From the NCBI RefSeq assembly GCF_001428105.1, contig NZ_LMSJ01000023.1, positions 312,147 to 376,146 on the forward strand: DNA of 64,000 bases. The letters run 5' to 3'. Below the pieces are notes generated by a model. It ran no database searches. It was not told where the DNA came from and was given only the letters and a program-made list of their open reading frames with translations. Shown here piece after piece: positions 18,441 to 27,936 of the stretch. The position numbers and the translations under genes are program-made. Within the stretch, counting starts at the first letter, position 1. Each line of letters starts with the position of its first letter. This DNA is from Paenibacillus sp. Soil766 (GTDB lineage: Bacteria; Bacillota; Bacilli; Paenibacillales; NBRC-103111).

Positions 18441-21400
18441 TTACTGCAAAATCAACTGTGCGACCGCTGCCAAATCCTCAATATCGACGATCCCATCGCC
18501 ATTGACGTCCATTTGCTTGTATTGATCCCAATCGAGATCAGCCGACGTTTTACCGTATGCGGCAGCGACTTGTGCCAAATCTCCGACGGAGAAATGGCCG
18601 TCGGTGTTGATGTCACCAGGTGTTGCAGTATGCACGCTTGCTAAGAATTGATTCAACGCAGACTGTAGTTCATTCACAGCTTGAGCAACTTGCTCTGTCG
18701 TTGCGCCTGCATCTTCAGCCACAGCCTTAGCTCTATGAATCGCTGTTTGAAGCGCGGCTTTGGAGCCATTCGGATATTGTCCTGCATAGCCTCCCTCAAC
18801 GGCCATATCATGTTTGCTTTGTGCTTGTGAAATGAGATCGTTCAATGTTGCTTTATTGACAAGTCCTGTAATTTGAACAGAGAAACTCGCTTGATCCAAT
18901 GTCTTTTCTTGACCAGCACCGTTCGCAAGCACCGCATTCGACAGTAGAATCGTTGCATTCGTAGTACTGGTCAACGATTTGGCCTTCCAATTGAGCTTAA
19001 ACATGTCGCCATTCACTTCGGTTGCACCGATATTCGCAACGATTAACCGAACTTTACCCGGTGTCACGGCTTTATCCACCACGGTAATACCCTCATGTAA
19101 CTCCTCCACAGAGACAAATTCAAGTTGTGTCGGATCATACGTCACGGTCAGATCTTCCGCGTAAACAGCTTCTGTCACCGAGCCAAGACTTAATGTCACA
19201 CTAAATGGCTGCCCGCTGGGAACAACAGTTGGGCCAGCATATGTGAATTTCGCCTGATCCACAGCAGGACCTACCGAGAAGTAATCAAAATCGACAGGAA
19301 TTGACGTACCATCTGTTGCCGACATCGCATAGAAGCCCACTTTGATATTCGATAAATTGACGGTCATCGGATCAGCCGCTTGCTGCCAAGCGGTACCATT
19401 CCAGAAGGATGTCGTGTAGACATTGCCTACCTTTTTGATCATCAGGTATACCGAATCTGTGCCAGGATGCTTCGCGACATTCGTTGCTTTTGTATACACA
19501 GCATTCTTCTCGAAGGCACTTTCCAAATTTTTACCAGTTGCTCCCGTAGTATCCCACACATGCCCGATTCGCACATAGTTGTCTTCGTCCTGCCAAACGA
19601 GCAAACCGCCTTGCTCATAATTCTTGTTCACCGAACCTGTGATTTTGGTGGTTATCACGAAATCTCCAGCAGGTGCATTCTGCAGAAAAACGTTTTTACT
19701 TGCGTTGGAATTTCCGAACATATCTCCAGCCAATGATTGCAATCGGATACTCCCCGGATTCGCTGTCAGACTCCATTTACTGCTATCCGGACGGAAGATC
19801 GTCCAACCAGGCGCCAGCGTTGTGGAATCAAATGAATCTGTCGTAAAACCGTTAGGAATAGGAGCATAAACAGCAGTTAACATCTGCTGATGTGCCGCCA
19901 CTAAGCTATCTAGTGCCCCTTGAATTTGACTTACCGTTGCGTTCGCATCTTGATTAACCGCTTTAGCCGCATTCAATGTTGTCGTAAACTGATCAACGGC
20001 AGCCTGCGGATACGCGCCAGGTTGTGAGCCGATGTGTATCGCGCCAAGGAAGCTATCTTCTGCAACAATTTGAGTAGTCAAATCCGCTTTATTCGCCGTA
20101 CCAATCAACTCGCGGTGTGCTTTGGCTATTCGGTCAAAATCAAGCTTCTCTACTTTGCGATCATACGTAAGTAATCCGTTAATTTCATATTCCACATCCG
20201 TAATTTGCGTATAAATCGCTGCATTCAAGCCATTCGCTTTCTGCTGCTTAAGGGAATCAATAAAGCCAATATATTTATCCGTTATTTCCTGTTTGCTGTT
20301 CATTAGTTGATACGAGAAAGTAAGCGGTGTCCATTCATGACCGGTCACGTGCAAGCCAAGTCCACCGTACTCGCCAATGACCGATGCTCGATTCGCCGAA
20401 CGCGCAGGTGATGCTGGTGCAGGGTAGCTATGCGCATCGTTCAGATCGCCAACACCTGTATCCCACCAACCGCTGCTGCCGTTAATGAGGCGTGTGGCAT
20501 CCCAACTTTTCACGGTATTGACAGCATCTTTGGAAAGCTGCCCGCCTTGATCGAATTCGCCCCAACCCTCGTTAAACACCGTCCATGTCACGATAGAAGG
20601 CGTGCTTCGCAGTTGGTCGACCATTTCCTTATATTCTTTTAACCATTGCGTTTTGGCCGCTTGGGAAATATCGCTGCCTTTATTCCCTTGTCGATCTTCT
20701 AAACTAGGCATATCCTGCCAGACCAGCAAGCCCATTTTATCTGCCCAGTAATACCAACGTGCCGGCTCAATCTTGATGTGCTTGCGCACGGTGTTCATGC
20801 CAATACGTTTAATAGTTGCCAAGTCAAATTGCAGAGCTTCTTCGGTAGGTGCGGTGTAAATTCCATCAGGGTAGTACCCTTGATCTAAAGGACCCATCAT
20901 AAAGACGGATTTGCCATTCAGCAACGTTCGCATAACACCGTCAACCAGACCTGTCTTGATTTCTCTCATCCCAAAATAACTATTTACTTGATCTACGGAT
21001 TGTATCCCGTTGTTCAATGTCACCTTAAGATCATACAAGAACGGATCGTCAGGTGACCAAAGTCTTGCATTTGGAACAGGAATGGCAATGTCCGTACCTG
21101 GAGCTCCTGTCGCTGTACCAACAACTTGCCCATTCATGCTTGCAATCGCTTCTACGGTTTCACCTTGGGCACCTGAAGCGGCTACTTTCAACTTCAGCAC
21201 TTGATTGGTAATATCCGGTACCATGTCAAGCTTGTCAATATGCGCAGTAGCGACAGGCTCCATCCAAACCGTTTGCCAGATGCCAGAGCTTGACGTATAC
21301 CAAATGCCACCCAGCTTCTTCACGGTTTGCTTCCCTACCGCTTGATCTTCCCCTGTATCTGTGTTGTCGAGCACTTTCACGATCAATTCATTTTGTCCTG

Positions 21401-22670
21401 TCTGCAATTGATCTGTGATATCCAAGCTAAAGGCTGTGAATCCACCTTTGTGACTGCCAACAAGCTGCCCATTGACATAGACCGTAGCCAAATAATCTAC
21501 GGCTCCGAAGTTCAGCTTTACACGTTGACCACTCCAGCTGTCAGGAATCGCGAAGGATCGCTTATACCACATTAAGCTTTCAGTTCGGTGAATGCCAGAA
21601 AGAATCGACTCTACTGCAAATGGGACGAGAATCTTCTCTTTTAAAGTTTGCCCTGTCGGAAGTGCATCGCTAGCCTTGGCCGCTTGGAACTCCCATTCAC
21701 CATTGAGATTCATCCATTGCTCACGCGCGAGCTGAGGTCTTGGATACTCAGGCAGCACGTTAGCTGGGTCCAGCTGTTCTGCCCAAGGCGTCATGATTTG
21801 ATACGTCGAATCATTTTTCAAAAATTTGGAGAAAGCCGCAATGGAACTTCCGTCCCCATTAAGCAGATCGCCATTCCCGTCATAACGAATCCCCACCTGT
21901 GAAACATCCTTGGAGTAAATCGGATTCTCAAAAGTGAGTACGAGAACGCTGTTATTCCCATTCTGAAGTGCCGCCGATGCAATTGGCCAGTTCGATCCAG
22001 CAACATCCACCTTCAAATGTGTGCCGAAACCACCTGAAGGCGGAGCGGTTAACGCATTATCGAAGTTGATCTCTGCCTTTGTTCCATCCGCGGAGATGCG
22101 GCCAGCGGATTTATAACCAGCAGGTGTGAACAACGCTTCTGTAGGAATCGATTGTTTGACAAGCGAAGGACTCGACCATTTTACATGCAGATTAGATCCG
22201 CCAATTGCCTCGAAATATTCTAGCTTGAAATCAACTTTCTGGCCTGCGACCAACGCGATTGGCGTGCCCGTTTGCTCTTTATCCCAATCGTTGACCCAAT
22301 GATCAAGCACAAGTTGGTTATTCACCCACAAGCGGAATCCATTGTCGCCGATGATGGAGAATGTATAATTTTCAGAATAGGCAGGAACGATCGATCCCGT
22401 CCATCTCACATTCACATTATCACTTTGCCCTGTCATCAGCTTCAAAGCAGTTTCCAGGGAGCTAAAATCCAAGTTAGCATCTACCGTCGTTGCTTTTAAA
22501 GTTCCAAAATTAAAGCTAGGTGAGCCTGAGCTCGTATAATAGTCACCTTTCAAGCCATGCGTTTCAGCTTCTGCAGCCTGAACTTGATGTGTAATCGATA
22601 GGGATGGAAGACACAAACTCACAACCATGACAAACATTAATAACAATTTCTGCACGTCTTTCAACTTCAT
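18441..22670 (-). CDS. Secreted GH2 glycosidase with PA14, FIVAR, cohesin-like and dockerin modules
   Basis: About 1409 residues. The signal peptide ends near VQA-AE. A PA14 module (about 40-187) is followed by a GH2 sugar-binding, Ig and TIM-barrel unit (about 305-860), with FNEGW near 698 as acid/base site and VIGEYGG near 768 as likely nucleophile region. Then come a FIVAR module (870-933), a concanavalin-like module (947-1135), a cohesin-like module (1140-1270, VYAEDLTVTYDPTQLEF), a second FIVAR (1272-1347) and a dockerin (1351-1408) whose two calcium loops read DINTDGHFSVGD and DVNGDGIVDIED. The start at 22670 is set by the signal peptide; an upstream GTG extends the frame. GH2 covers galactosidases, glucuronidases and arabinosidases, so the substrate is open. 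Its own promoter carries the regulon box. Confidence 0.9.
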   Translation of the reverse strand: MKLKDVQKLLLMFVMVVSLCLPSLSITHQVQAAEAETHGLKGDYYTSSGSPSFNFGTLKATTVDANLDFSSLETALKLMTGQSDNVNVRWTGSIVPAYSENYTFSIIGDNGFRLWVNNQLVLDHWVNDWDKEQTGTPIALVAGQKVDFKLEYFEAIGGSNLHVKWSSPSLVKQSIPTEALFTPAGYKSAGRISADGTKAEINFDNALTAPPSGGFGTHLKVDVAGSNWPIASAALQNGNNSVLVLTFENPIYSKDVSQVGIRYDGNGDLLNGDGSSIAAFSKFLKNDSTYQIMTPWAEQLDPANVLPEYPRPQLAREQWMNLNGEWEFQAAKASDALPTGQTLKEKILVPFAVESILSGIHRTESLMWYKRSFAIPDSWSGQRVKLNFGAVDYLATVYVNGQLVGSHKGGFTAFSLDITDQLQTGQNELIVKVLDNTDTGEDQAVGKQTVKKLGGIWYTSSSGIWQTVWMEPVATAHIDKLDMVPDITNQVLKLKVAASGAQGETVEAIASMNGQVVGTATGAPGTDIAIPVPNARLWSPDDPFLYDLKVTLNNGIQSVDQVNSYFGMREIKTGLVDGVMRTLLNGKSVFMMGPLDQGYYPDGIYTAPTEEALQFDLATIKRIGMNTVRKHIKIEPARWYYWADKMGLLVWQDMPSLEDRQGNKGSDISQAAKTQWLKEYKEMVDQLRSTPSIVTWTVFNEGWGEFDQGGQLSKDAVNTVKSWDATRLINGSSGWWDTGVGDLNDAHSYPAPASPARSANRASVIGEYGGLGLHVTGHEWTPLTFSYQLMNSKQEITDKYIGFIDSLKQQKANGLNAAIYTQITDVEYEINGLLTYDRKVEKLDFDRIAKAHRELIGTANKADLTTQIVAEDSFLGAIHIGSQPGAYPQAAVDQFTTTLNAAKAVNQDANATVSQIQGALDSLVAAHQQMLTAVYAPIPNGFTTDSFDSTTLAPGWTIFRPDSSKWSLTANPGSIRLQSLAGDMFGNSNASKNVFLQNAPAGDFVITTKITGSVNKNYEQGGLLVWQDEDNYVRIGHVWDTTGATGKNLESAFEKNAVYTKATNVAKHPGTDSVYLMIKKVGNVYTTSFWNGTAWQQAADPMTVNLSNIKVGFYAMSATDGTSIPVDFDYFSVGPAVDQAKFTYAGPTVVPSGQPFSVTLSLGSVTEAVYAEDLTVTYDPTQLEFVSVEELHEGITVVDKAVTPGKVRLIVANIGATEVNGDMFKLNWKAKSLTSTTNATILLSNAVLANGAGQEKTLDQASFSVQITGLVNKATLNDLISQAQSKHDMAVEGGYAGQYPNGSKAALQTAIHRAKAVAEDAGATTEQVAQAVNELQSALNQFLASVHTATPGDINTDGHFSVGDLAQVAAAYGKTSADLDWDQYKQMDVNGDGIVDIEDLAAVAQLILQ

Positions 22671-22812
22671 GCTTGAACCAACCTCTCTTATTTTAGATGC
22701 ATAACGTATCACATTTGGGGAGGCCTTTCCTAGCTAAGTAAAGATTCATGTTGGTATATTCAGTCTCCTCGTGCTGCCTCCTTCCTTTGATTATCAACGT
22801 AAGAGCCTCTTT

Positions 22813-22847
22813 ATTATAGGGAAATACAGATACACCTGTATTTACAC
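22813..22847 (-). promoter_or_regulatory. Promoter and operator of the GH2 gene, with the shared GTGTAAA box
   Basis: On the minus strand a perfect -10 TATAAT (22813-22818) lies 18 bp after GTGTAAATACA (22837-22847). That box overlaps a perfect inverted repeat, AAATACAG-6 bp-CTGTATTT (22822-22843), which covers the -35 place where no good hexamer exists. This looks like an activator-dependent promoter. The same box occurs before tlpA and ytfQ. Confidence 0.6.
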
Positions 22848-22868
22848 GAATAAGCTTTTTTATACAAA

Positions 22869-22914
22869 AATCCCACATATAACGATACATGTTGTATCGT
22901 CAATATGCGGGATT
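22869..22914 (-). terminator. Terminator of the tlpA-GH127 operon
   Basis: A long hairpin on the minus strand (AATCCC arm pairing with GGGATT, inner ACGATAC/GTATCGT) is followed by TTT. It begins 16 bp after the GH127 stop. Confidence 0.8.
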
Positions 22915-22929
22915 CCGATAATCTATGTC

Positions 22930-25900
22930 TTACTGCGAAATCATTTGTGCCATGGCTGCAAGATCAACAAGATCAATTTGACCATCATGATTATAGTCTA
23001 GATTTTTTAGTTGCTCCCACGAGGCACTGTTGGACAGTACGCCATAGAACGCAGCTAAGATGTCTAAATCATCATTGGAATATTTGCCATCGTTGTTGAG
23101 ATCACCCACTAAAGGTGTTGGATCGGTTGTATCGTTGTTGTCTATTGGATCCACGTGGCCTGTAGCAGCAGTCAGTTGCATCGTATGTCCGATGGTATCT
23201 AACGTTGTTTCTGCCCCATGTTGATCTGCAATGATGACATTCGCTAACGAAATAACCGTGTTCGCTGTGTGGGGGATAGATTTGGCTTTCCATTTCAACT
23301 TGAGCAAAGAACCTTCCATGTCTACTTCACCAACTTTCGCCATTAGGAAGCGAACTTGACCTGTCGACTCTGATTTGCCAATCAATGCAAACCCTTCTGT
23401 CATAGCTTCTGCACCAATGTATTCCAATTGATTAGGATCATAAGTCACGGTTACATCCTGTGCATACACACTTTGTATAACATTCGTAATTCCCATCTCT
23501 ACATCGAAGGTATGATTCGCTTGAACCGCTTCTGGACCCGTCAAGCTAGCGACGACAGGCAGCGTAGGTTCAAGTGCTTTCACTTCCAGCGGTCTGACAA
23601 CCACATAGTCTAGCTCGTAGAAGCCCTCGCTTTTCATAAACTGAATGGTGTTCGTTCCCTCTTGGAGATCAACGGTTAGCGGAATGGCCATGAAGCGCCC
23701 CCAGTTTTGTGTCCCCTGAAGCTTGATCAACTGCTCCTCGCCGTTAACGAGAACTTTCCCCGTAGCCGCTGTATAATCACCGCCATTAGCAAACCAAATA
23801 TCCATATTGTATTTGCCTGAAGAAGGAACTTGAACCGAGTTGAAGAGAACATAGCTGTCTGGATAATCAATCTCACCGACATAGCTGCCTCCTGACGCAC
23901 GATTATTGTTCAGATTAATTTTTGCGTGTCCAATTTGGGCTTGCTCAGCTTCATATTTCATCGTCACGGTTGCTTCTGCTTGTTCCGTCACCTCCGGGAA
24001 ATACGTAACCCTCAAATTCTCTGCGCCATAAGGAACTAATGTGATCTCTTCCGTTGGTTCAGTCGATAAGATCGGCCCTACAGGGGGTTCTGTCGCTTCA
24101 ACGTTATTAGCCGATTTCCCCCAAGTAGGAATTTTCTTCCCCTTCGCAATTAATTTAATTGGACTCGTAGCTTGGATGAAAGGATTTTCAGGCATATCCC
24201 CTTTCACGACTTCGATCGACTCCTCCGGATGTGCACGATCTATCACTAATCCATAGTTCCACGGACTGCTTGATGTTACACGATATTGACTAAAGCCAAG
24301 AGCGCCCGCGTCAAAGCCAGGAATCGCTGCGATTGGATTGGATTGCACTTGCCAATTTTCTTGAATTTGCAGGGAGAACACAAGCGGGCCGCGTTCAATC
24401 CCAACCGAATTGTTCACCCAAGTCGTTGTTTTCAATTTCATTGGCACGGTCAATACCACACGGTCACCCGTCGACCACGTTCTGTCGATCGTCATATACT
24501 CGCCAGCAAGAACGCCTTGCTGCGTTTGACCATTTACCGTTACCATCGGTTGATCCGCCCATGCCGGAATCCTTAACTTGAGCGGGAAGCTTACCGCTTC
24601 CGACGTCGTCACATCGAATCCGATTTGCTCCTCGAATGGATAATTCGTCGTTTCATCAATCGTGACGTTAGCAGTTTTGATTTTGGTTGACACCCGGCTT
24701 GGCCCATATGCGATAATACCGAGTCCACCATCAGGTGTGGCGCCCCACATATTTTTCACAAAATACGGCCATCCCATATGCATATTAAACCGGCAACAAG
24801 GAAAACCCGATGTCGGGGAAGGCATCGTTCCATTCTCATAATTCTGTTTATAGCCATGATCCGCTATATTACTCTCAACCTGATTCGGTAAGGAATAATA
24901 CTGATGGTTCTTCAGCTCTTTATCCATCGCGCCAGGCAAGGAGTTGAAGGCAATTTTCTCAAGTGCATCGCCAATATGCGGATCTCCTAGAATCATGGCT
25001 GCTTCTTCGTTACTTTGCATCCGTTCTGTAATGGCACATAATTCCACACCCTGTGTAGCCCCAATTCCCGCCAACATCTCGGTGCCTGATTGCATACCCG
25101 TGATCTGTTCATGCTTAGCTAGATTGCTTACTCCTTTTTGGAAAGCATCACGATCTTGTTCATCATGCGATCTTTGATAGTAAATCGTCGGCATTTTGAT
25201 CGCTTCATTCACATTGACCGCATGGGTCGGTTGGAAATCATTACCGAAGTTCTGGAATTCATCTTTGGCATAAATATCCGAAATCGGATAACCCTGGTCA
25301 GCTAATGTATCTGCTAACTGGAGCAGGAAGGCATCTTCCGTCCTGTTATACAACCACAGCACGGTGTCAATATTATCGCCGACACGTATTTTGCCCCAAT
25401 CCCTCAAAGGACGATCAGGTAATTGAGCCACTTGATAATGAAAATATTTCGTCATGAACGGCAGCACACGCGCATCATCGGTCGCTTCATAATAGTCTTT
25501 CATGACATAAAGTGCGACCATCCGAGGCCACCAATCGTCACTGCTCGCAGGACCGAAGGAGCCATCCGCATGCTGACTGGCAAGAATCGCTTCAATCCAT
25601 TTCTGTGATTTGGCAATGAGATCTTTGTCTTTTAACGTGTAAGCCAAGGGTACAAGCCCTTTCAAGTAGTAAACCGGACGCTCCCAATCGGAATCTGGTG
25701 CTGTGCCGCCAAGCCAAGCCGCGTTGGTGCCAAGCTCACTATACAGGTCCTCAGAATAGCCCGTATCATTGTCACGCTGCAGCTCAAGTTGCTTGAGCAG
25801 CCAGCCTTTCGCCTCAATGGAACCTAATGGAAGCGGAGTAAATGGGGTTTGGACAAGTGGACTTTTATTCGTTACTGGTGCCACGAAAGACTTGTCAGGC

Positions 25901-27087
25901 ACCACATATTCACTCGCGATATAGTTATCGAACTGCGGTACCGAGCGATAACTTCGCAAACCAATGCCACCCTTGGTGTACTTATCCGCACTGTCATCGG
26001 TATAGTCGATAATCGGCTTCACCGTATCATTCACATACACTTTGATTCGATTCTGATCGGTAACAACCTTCAAGTGGTAAAAACGGTTCGCATCAATGCT
26101 CGGCAGCGCCTTCACCGTCTTCAACGCCTGCCAGTTGTTGTTCATTCTGCCTAGAATAACGGTACCATTATTGCTTAAACCTGCGTAATAGCCACGGACG
26201 TTGTCCGCGCCAGGTGCAGCGCTTTGCGTTTTGAACAGCACACCTGCATCGCCATTTCCAGAACCGCTTGGCTGCTTAATATCAGTTTCAAGCGTCATAT
26301 CCTCGAATTCCGTTTCTTTGACCAACGCTTTATAGCCATCGCCGCTATTGACTGTAATCGTACCCGCCTGCAGCTTCCAATTGCCATCAATTTGACTCCA
26401 CTGACCAAGACTTTGCTCTGCCTGCGTTTCGAAGGTATCTTCGAATAACGTTGTTACCACGGTAGATTTAACTACGAGATTATCGTAAGTCGGCAGGGAA
26501 TTGTACATCCTTACACCTATGTTACCCGATGTGTAGGTGCTGTCAGACTGCGTAAGAACTAATACATCGTCCACATAGACGTTTATAAGATCACCAACAG
26601 CAGATACTTTCAGGTGGTAACTCATGTTCGGGTTAATCGTAACAGAAGCCCGTTTGAGCTCTATCCAACTATTATTCATGCGCCCGAGCGTCACGACACC
26701 TGTTCCCGTTGCGCTGATCCCTGCGTAATATCCTTTTACATTGTCTGCCCCTGGCGTTGCGCTGATGGTTCGGAATAATACGCCCGCATCACCAGATCTG
26801 TCCCCCAAGCTGATATCGCTCTCTACGGTCATATCACCAAATGACTGATCTTCACTCGTTATGGCCTTGAATCCTTGCCCTTTAGCGACAGATAGTTTTC
26901 CTGCATCAATGGCCCAAGGTCCTTCGATGACTTGCCATTTGCCATCAATCGTCACCTTATCGAAATGATCAGCAAAGTAGCCTGGCAGTGGTTCTGCCTC
27001 TGCCGCTTTGGCAGGAGGGTATGGCGAAATAACGGTTAAATACAAGGCAATAACTAATAATTGGACGATAAACGTCTTTATTTTCAT
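22930..27087 (-). CDS. Secreted GH127-type beta-L-arabinofuranosidase with CBM, cohesin-like and dockerin modules
   Basis: 1385 residues. A signal peptide is followed by two related concanavalin/DUF1080-like modules (about 45-205 and 215-395), then a GH127 (DUF1680) catalytic domain (about 405-950). The zinc-thiolate site of this family (Glu-x-Cys and Cys-Cys; the cysteine is the nucleophile in Bifidobacterium HypBA1) is intact as E682, C684, C764 and C765. After a low-complexity segment come a CBM6/35-like module (EAEQAQIGHAKINL onward), a cohesin-like module with VYAQDVTVTYDPNQLEY, and a dockerin with loops DLNNDGKYSNDD and DYNHDGQIDLVD. It should release beta-L-arabinofuranose from glycans outside the cell. 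It follows tlpA by 117 bp with no terminator between, so they probably share a transcript. A secreted, multi-modular GH127 is unusual. Confidence 0.9.
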   Translation of the reverse strand: MKIKTFIVQLLVIALYLTVISPYPPAKAAEAEPLPGYFADHFDKVTIDGKWQVIEGPWAIDAGKLSVAKGQGFKAITSEDQSFGDMTVESDISLGDRSGDAGVLFRTISATPGADNVKGYYAGISATGTGVVTLGRMNNSWIELKRASVTINPNMSYHLKVSAVGDLINVYVDDVLVLTQSDSTYTSGNIGVRMYNSLPTYDNLVVKSTVVTTLFEDTFETQAEQSLGQWSQIDGNWKLQAGTITVNSGDGYKALVKETEFEDMTLETDIKQPSGSGNGDAGVLFKTQSAAPGADNVRGYYAGLSNNGTVILGRMNNNWQALKTVKALPSIDANRFYHLKVVTDQNRIKVYVNDTVKPIIDYTDDSADKYTKGGIGLRSYRSVPQFDNYIASEYVVPDKSFVAPVTNKSPLVQTPFTPLPLGSIEAKGWLLKQLELQRDNDTGYSEDLYSELGTNAAWLGGTAPDSDWERPVYYLKGLVPLAYTLKDKDLIAKSQKWIEAILASQHADGSFGPASSDDWWPRMVALYVMKDYYEATDDARVLPFMTKYFHYQVAQLPDRPLRDWGKIRVGDNIDTVLWLYNRTEDAFLLQLADTLADQGYPISDIYAKDEFQNFGNDFQPTHAVNVNEAIKMPTIYYQRSHDEQDRDAFQKGVSNLAKHEQITGMQSGTEMLAGIGATQGVELCAITERMQSNEEAAMILGDPHIGDALEKIAFNSLPGAMDKELKNHQYYSLPNQVESNIADHGYKQNYENGTMPSPTSGFPCCRFNMHMGWPYFVKNMWGATPDGGLGIIAYGPSRVSTKIKTANVTIDETTNYPFEEQIGFDVTTSEAVSFPLKLRIPAWADQPMVTVNGQTQQGVLAGEYMTIDRTWSTGDRVVLTVPMKLKTTTWVNNSVGIERGPLVFSLQIQENWQVQSNPIAAIPGFDAGALGFSQYRVTSSSPWNYGLVIDRAHPEESIEVVKGDMPENPFIQATSPIKLIAKGKKIPTWGKSANNVEATEPPVGPILSTEPTEEITLVPYGAENLRVTYFPEVTEQAEATVTMKYEAEQAQIGHAKINLNNNRASGGSYVGEIDYPDSYVLFNSVQVPSSGKYNMDIWFANGGDYTAATGKVLVNGEEQLIKLQGTQNWGRFMAIPLTVDLQEGTNTIQFMKSEGFYELDYVVVRPLEVKALEPTLPVVASLTGPEAVQANHTFDVEMGITNVIQSVYAQDVTVTYDPNQLEYIGAEAMTEGFALIGKSESTGQVRFLMAKVGEVDMEGSLLKLKWKAKSIPHTANTVISLANVIIADQHGAETTLDTIGHTMQLTAATGHVDPIDNNDTTDPTPLVGDLNNDGKYSNDDLDILAAFYGVLSNSASWEQLKNLDYNHDGQIDLVDLAAMAQMISQ

Positions 27088-27204
27088 CTCCGTGACACCT
27101 CTTTCCTTTATGAATTCATTTCAAATCTTTCGTTATTCCTGCTGCTTACTATTCTTATCTATCACTCCTCCTGCACGGGGTATCAGGTTCACCATACTTG
27201 TTAT

Positions 27205-27801
27205 TTAACGCTTGGCTAAACGTCCAACCTTCTCCTCTAGCTCAAGCGGGTCAACCATATGAAAAGTATCCACAATGTATCCACTCGTATCTATTAGGAA
27301 TACAGTTGGCAGTGCATGGAGTTCATACAGATCAGCTGCATGTTTATTTTCATCGAGGAGTACCGGGTATGAAATATGATTCGTCAAAACAAATTTTTGA
27401 ATATTCTCTAATTTCTCTTCTGTCGCTACATTAATCCCTACAAAATCAACTTGACTCTTGTATTGCTCATAGAGCTTTCTTAACGTTGGGACTTCAACGG
27501 AGCATGCTTCGCACCAACTCGCCCAGAAATGAACGAGGAGCGGTTTATCCCGTTTGCCGCCAATCGTCGAATAGGAACCGTCTAATGCTTTCAGTGTAAA
27601 CGTTGGCGCTTTAACACCATCGGGACCAGCTTTTTCGTGCGAACTTGCCAAATTCACGATGTTTTCCAGTTTATGGACATCAAGCCGATCTCCCTCACTC
27701 ACAATGGGATCGGTGCTCTTATGAGAGATCAATAAATATAAGGGCAGACAACTTAATAGCATAATGCCGCAGAGCAAAATAGTATTTTTTTTCAAGTTCA
27801 C
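27205..27801 (-). CDS. Membrane-anchored thioredoxin-like protein, TlpA/ResA family
   Basis: 198 residues from a GTG at 27801, set by GGGGAG 6 bases upstream; the frame is open further but without a ribosome site. One N-terminal membrane anchor (ILLCGIMLLSCLPLYLLI) leads to an extracytoplasmic thioredoxin fold with WASWCEAC and the cis-proline segment LPTVFLID. Such proteins reduce specific disulfides outside the membrane (ResA and CcmG for cytochrome c, StoA in spores). It is promoted by the same box as ytfQ and precedes the secreted GH127, which depends on reduced cysteines. I infer it keeps that enzyme's thiolates reduced; a general redox role remains possible. Confidence 0.88.
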   Translation of the reverse strand: MNLKKNTILLCGIMLLSCLPLYLLISHKSTDPIVSEGDRLDVHKLENIVNLASSHEKAGPDGVKAPTFTLKALDGSYSTIGGKRDKPLLVHFWASWCEACSVEVPTLRKLYEQYKSQVDFVGINVATEEKLENIQKFVLTNHISYPVLLDENKHAADLYELHALPTVFLIDTSGYIVDTFHMVDPLELEEKVGRLAKR

Positions 27802-27826
27802 ATATAGCTCCCCTTCCGTTACTAAC

Positions 27827-27860
27827 ATTATAGTAATCTCAAAAAAAGCCGTCTTTACAC
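27827..27860 (-). promoter_or_regulatory. Promoter of tlpA-GH127 with the shared GTGTAAAGACG box
   Basis: On the minus strand GTGTAAAGACG (27850-27860) is followed after exactly 17 bp by a perfect TATAAT (27827-27832). The ytfQ promoter has the identical 11-mer at the identical spacing. There is no recognisable -35 hexamer other than the box itself, as expected for an activated promoter. Confidence 0.65.
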
Positions 27861-27936
27861 AATACAGATATAATGTACGTGATTCTGATATAAGTTTGCT
27901 CCCCCTGTCAACAGTCGGCATTTAGATTGGTAGAAG

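Noticed and set aside
22671-22712. Longer GH2 start at a GTG (22712)
   Set aside because: It would put 14 extra residues before a normal signal peptide and lacks a better ribosome site than the ATG at 22670.
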